Shown here piece after piece: positions 14,852 through 17,018 of a stretch of 17,018 nt of DNA. This DNA is from JBIKWN01 sp044376365 (GTDB lineage Bacteria; Bdellovibrionota_C; UBA2361; JBIKWN01). The translations under genes and the position numbers were made by a program. The notes under the pieces are model-generated. The model saw nothing but the letters and a program-made list of their open reading frames with translations. It made no database searches and was not told where the DNA came from. The stretch lies in contig JBILLA010000035.1 of the NCBI GenBank assembly GCA_044376365.1, forward strand, positions 1-17,018. The letters run 5' to 3'. Positions within the stretch are counted from its first letter, which is position 1; the number at the start of each line of letters is the position of its first letter.

Positions 14852-16121
14852 AGACTATTTTCTGTGCAAGTTCGAGTGGTGTTCGCGTATCACTACGAAT
14901 GACGATATCAGCAGTCTGCACGTAGAGTTCGATACGTTCTATTAAAAGATCTTTGAGCGATGCTTTGAGTGGTCGTTGCTGTAAGAGCGGACGAGAAGTG
15001 TCGTGAGAGAGCCTTTGCTCAAGAACATCAAGTGCTGCCCAGAGCCAGAAGCAGGTACCTTGAGTCTTGAGGTAGGCGCGGCTTGGTGCATGAGTAATAA
15101 TGCCTCCGCCACATGCAATAAAATCAGCTCGAGCATCTTTCAGTACCTGAAACTCTATTTCTCGAAAAGCTTGCTCACCTTTGGTAGCAAAAATCTGAGC
15201 GATTGATTGGCCTGTCGAGCGTTCAATTTCAGCATCGGTATCAATTGTTGTATAGCCAAGCGATGCAAGCGCACTGAGCGTTGCGGATTTACCCGCTCCC
15301 ATAAGTCCAATAAGGTAGATTGATTTTTCGGCTTGTATTGATTGTGCTGCTAGAGCTTGCCTTACATCGTGTATGGTATGCGGTGCAATGTTCTGATGAG
15401 TAAACAGAGTATAGTTTTTGATTGCTTGACCAAGTAGCCAATCAAGGCCTGATGCAACAGCAATACCGTGCTGCTCTGCACGCTCGATAAGAAGAGACTT
15501 TGTTTTGTATGTAGCATCTAGCACAAGTGCGTCGGGATGAAATGTAAACGTATCAGGCAGCGCAACGTGTGGCGGGATTGTTGAAATAACGATCGTTGCT
15601 TGTTGAAAAATGTTTTCTGCTTCTTGTGCATCGAATAGTATCGCGCCAAGCGAGTTAGTTCGTGCGAGGAGCGTATAAGGTATTTCTGTCCGTTCGCATG
15701 CAGCAATGCATGCGCGAGCAGCGCCGCCGTTGCCAAGAATGACTGCGCGATGGTTCGTATGCTGTTGAAAGTCGCGATGTTTTTGCAGTGCAAAGAGCAC
15801 GCCATCAGGATCAGTATTATGGCCTGTCCATGTTGTCGTATTATCAGTTTGCTGGCTGATAAGCGTATTGACTGCGCCGATAGTTGCAGCATCAGCGCTA
15901 AGTGATTGGCAGTAATTACAGAAATCTTCTTTAAATGGTGCAGTGATATTTAAGCCGCTGACACCAAGCTCTGTAGCAAGACAGAGAGCTTCGGCAGCAG
16001 TATTTGCAGCAATTCGTATGTAGGCATGATCGTGCTTTGCATCTTGTTGAAATGCAGTCGAGAAAATAAGGGGACTTTTTGAAAAGAGAATTGGATTTCC
16101 AGTGACGGCAAAGAGCTTCAT
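14829..16121 (-). CDS. aroE/aroK: Shikimate dehydrogenase - shikimate kinase fusion
   Basis: Single 430-aa chain carrying two consecutive pathway steps: 3-dehydroshikimate reduction by NADPH, then shikimate 3-phosphorylation. Dehydrogenase half (about 1-260): TGNPILFSKSP at 7-17 (shikimate-binding Ser region), LNITAPFK at 57-64 with catalytic Lys64, GAVNTL at 82-87, NTDPDG at 102-107 with Asp104, and the dinucleotide loop GNGGAARA at 130-137. Kinase half (about 266-430): Walker A GLMGAGKS at 272-279, DTD near 294-296, FREIE near 319-323, CGGG at 337-340, and SRPLL (376-380) in the lid region. Both active sites look complete. The start overlaps the stop of the DAHP synthase gene as ATGA, and the end overlaps aroA by 23 nt. 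This fusion arrangement is less usual than separate genes. Confidence 0.95.
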   Translation of the reverse strand: MKLFAVTGNPILFSKSPLIFSTAFQQDAKHDHAYIRIAANTAAEALCLATELGVSGLNITAPFKEDFCNYCQSLSADAATIGAVNTLISQQTDNTTTWTGHNTDPDGVLFALQKHRDFQQHTNHRAVILGNGGAARACIAACERTEIPYTLLARTNSLGAILFDAQEAENIFQQATIVISTIPPHVALPDTFTFHPDALVLDATYKTKSLLIERAEQHGIAVASGLDWLLGQAIKNYTLFTHQNIAPHTIHDVRQALAAQSIQAEKSIYLIGLMGAGKSATLSALASLGYTTIDTDAEIERSTGQSIAQIFATKGEQAFREIEFQVLKDARADFIACGGGIITHAPSRAYLKTQGTCFWLWAALDVLEQRLSHDTSRPLLQQRPLKASLKDLLIERIELYVQTADIVIRSDTRTPLELAQKIVYEINSTR

Positions 16122-16930
16122 AGCAATTGCATGTGCTGGTAAAGCGAGTGAACTTTTTTCATGAGTACTGCGTACTCTTCAGGGGGTAATGCTTGATCTT
16201 TATCACACAGTGCTTCATCAGGCTGCCAATGCACTTCAATCATGATGCCATCAGCACCTACAGCAACTGCACCGAGCGAAAGAGGCTCAATAAGATCGCG
16301 ACGCCCTGTGCCATGAGTTGGATCGACGATGACGGGAAGATGGGTGAGGGTTTTTACTGCAGCAACTGCACTTAAGTCTAGTGTATTTCGTGTGTGAGTT
16401 TCGAATGTTCGTATGCCACGTTCACATAGAATTACATTTGGGTTGCCTTCTGCAAGGATGTACTCAGCAGAGTAGAGCCACTCTTCAATAGTTGAGTGCA
16501 TGCCGCGCTTTAAGAGAATAGGCTTTTGAGCTTTGCCAACTTCTTTAAGGAGAGAGAAATTTTGGATGTTCCGTGCACCGACTTGCAAGAGATCGGCATA
16601 CTCACTGACCCAAGATACATCCCGTGGATCGACTACTTCTGTAACGATAGGAAGACCAGTTTCTTTGCGCGCTGCAGCAAGAATTTTGAGTCCTTCAAGG
16701 CCCAGTCCCTGGAATGAATAGGGAGAAGTACGTGGTTTAAACGCACCGCCACGGAGGATGTTGCCACCGAACTTTTTAACAATTTTGGCTGTTTCAAGAG
16801 TTTGCAGCTCTGATTCAACAGAGCAAGGTCCAGCCATAACACAGAATCCTTCGCCAACAAGATGTGAGCCAACGGATACAACCGTTCGATGGTCGGGGCT
16901 CTGTTTTTTGGCGAGACGAAGATCCTGCAT
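16118..16930 (-). CDS. aroF: 3-deoxy-7-phosphoheptulonate synthase (DAHP synthase, type I-beta)
   Basis: First committed step: phosphoenolpyruvate plus erythrose 4-phosphate to DAHP. 270 aa, the short type I-beta/KDO8P-synthase-like form with no fused chorismate mutase and no N-terminal regulatory domain. Motifs: MAGPCSVES at 32-40 (metal-binding Cys36), KPRTSP at 65-70, QVGARNIQNF at 116-125, LKRGM at 140-144, CERGIRTFE at 169-177, VDPTHGTGRR at 202-211 (His206), and IEVHWQPDEALCDKDQAL at 231-248. The KPRTS rather than KANRS motif and the DKDQAL ending favour DAHP over KDO8P synthase, as does the operon. The ATG at 16928-16930 lies inside a perfect inverted repeat. It is the first gene of the aromatic operon within the window. 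Confidence 0.95.
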   Translation of the reverse strand: MQDLRLAKKQSPDHRTVVSVGSHLVGEGFCVMAGPCSVESELQTLETAKIVKKFGGNILRGGAFKPRTSPYSFQGLGLEGLKILAAARKETGLPIVTEVVDPRDVSWVSEYADLLQVGARNIQNFSLLKEVGKAQKPILLKRGMHSTIEEWLYSAEYILAEGNPNVILCERGIRTFETHTRNTLDLSAVAAVKTLTHLPVIVDPTHGTGRRDLIEPLSLGAVAVGADGIMIEVHWQPDEALCDKDQALPPEEYAVLMKKVHSLYQHMQLL

Positions 16931-16956
16931 CAGATAAGTATACCCCCTGATGCAGG
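16924..16956. promoter_or_regulatory. Perfect 10-bp inverted repeat over the aroF start codon
   Basis: CCTGCATCAG (16924-16933) and CTGATGCAGG (16947-16956) are exact reverse complements separated by 13 nt. In the transcript the 3' arm holds the aroF AUG and the loop begins with a G-run that could serve as ribosome binding site, so a folded leader would hide the start. Alternatively it is a DNA operator with half-sites about two helical turns apart. Confidence 0.7.
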
Positions 16957-16988
16957 CTTATACAAAATGGCCAGTTTTTAGCTGTCGA
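16957..16988 (-). promoter_or_regulatory. Possible sigma-70-like promoter for the aromatic operon
   Basis: Minus strand: TATAAG (16962-16957) as a -10 element and TCGACA (16988-16983) as a -35 element, each one mismatch from consensus, but with a long 20-nt spacer. Transcription would begin inside the right arm of the inverted repeat, favouring the operator reading of that repeat. Weak prediction. Confidence 0.3.
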
Positions 16989-16992
16989 ATAT

Positions 16993-17018
16993 AAAAAACC
17001 CCACCAGTCGAGACTCTA
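16993..17018 (-). terminator. Possible 3' half of an intrinsic terminator cut by the window edge
   Basis: On the minus strand GACTGGTGGGG is followed directly by six T residues, as in the descending arm and T-tract of a terminator for a gene located beyond the right edge. The matching ascending arm would lie outside the window, so this is unproven. Confidence 0.25.

Noticed and set aside
15518..15892. 124-aa minus-strand ORF inside the AroE-AroK gene
   Set aside because: Shifted-frame shadow; the main frame carries intact dehydrogenase motifs across this stretch.

Overview
The window reads as bacterial DNA with short intergenic spaces and the standard code. TGA works as a stop codon at several tight gene overlaps, and Trp is TGG. 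No rRNA, tRNA or CRISPR array was seen. The packed operon of short aromatic-pathway proteins, the large unrecognised proteins, and the lone acyltransferase island beside decayed mobile DNA would fit an uncultivated lineage such as a Patescibacteria/Peregrinibacteria-like genome. That placement is inference and weak.

Left part (1-4481): the 3' part of a large unrecognised plus-strand protein (open from base 1), then a nucleoside-hydrolase-family protein in the same direction. A convergent minus-strand gene for an unrecognised, probably helical protein follows.

Middle part (4482-8730): a visibly AT-richer island. It holds a two-gene polysaccharide O-acylation cassette (an MBOAT/AlgI-type membrane acyltransferase followed by an AlgJ/AlgX-like SGNH protein). 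This is surrounded by wreckage: (a) a C-terminal remnant of a paralogue of the large protein encoded at 8731-10920, (b) the 3' end of a RecD2-like helicase broken by a nonsense codon and a frameshift, and (c) an internally deleted IS91-family (Y2/HUH) transposase. None of the relics comes from an intact annotated reading frame; they were found by reading the minus strand frame by frame.

Right part (8731-17018): a minus-strand operon for aromatic biosynthesis, transcribed from the right edge leftwards: DAHP synthase (type I-beta), a shikimate dehydrogenase-shikimate kinase fusion, EPSP synthase, chorismate synthase, a chorismate mutase-prephenate dehydratase-ACT protein, a second stand-alone prephenate-dehydratase-like protein, and a 729-aa protein of unknown function. 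Junctions are ATGA overlaps, a 23-nt overlap, a TAAATG abutment, one 19-nt gap and an 8-nt overlap, so the unknown protein is wired into the pathway operon. 3-dehydroquinate synthase and 3-dehydroquinate dehydratase are absent from the window. A perfect 10-bp inverted repeat covers the start codon of the first gene and probably controls the operon. The two dehydratase domains have each lost a different part of the usual catalytic motif, which is the most interesting biochemical feature here.
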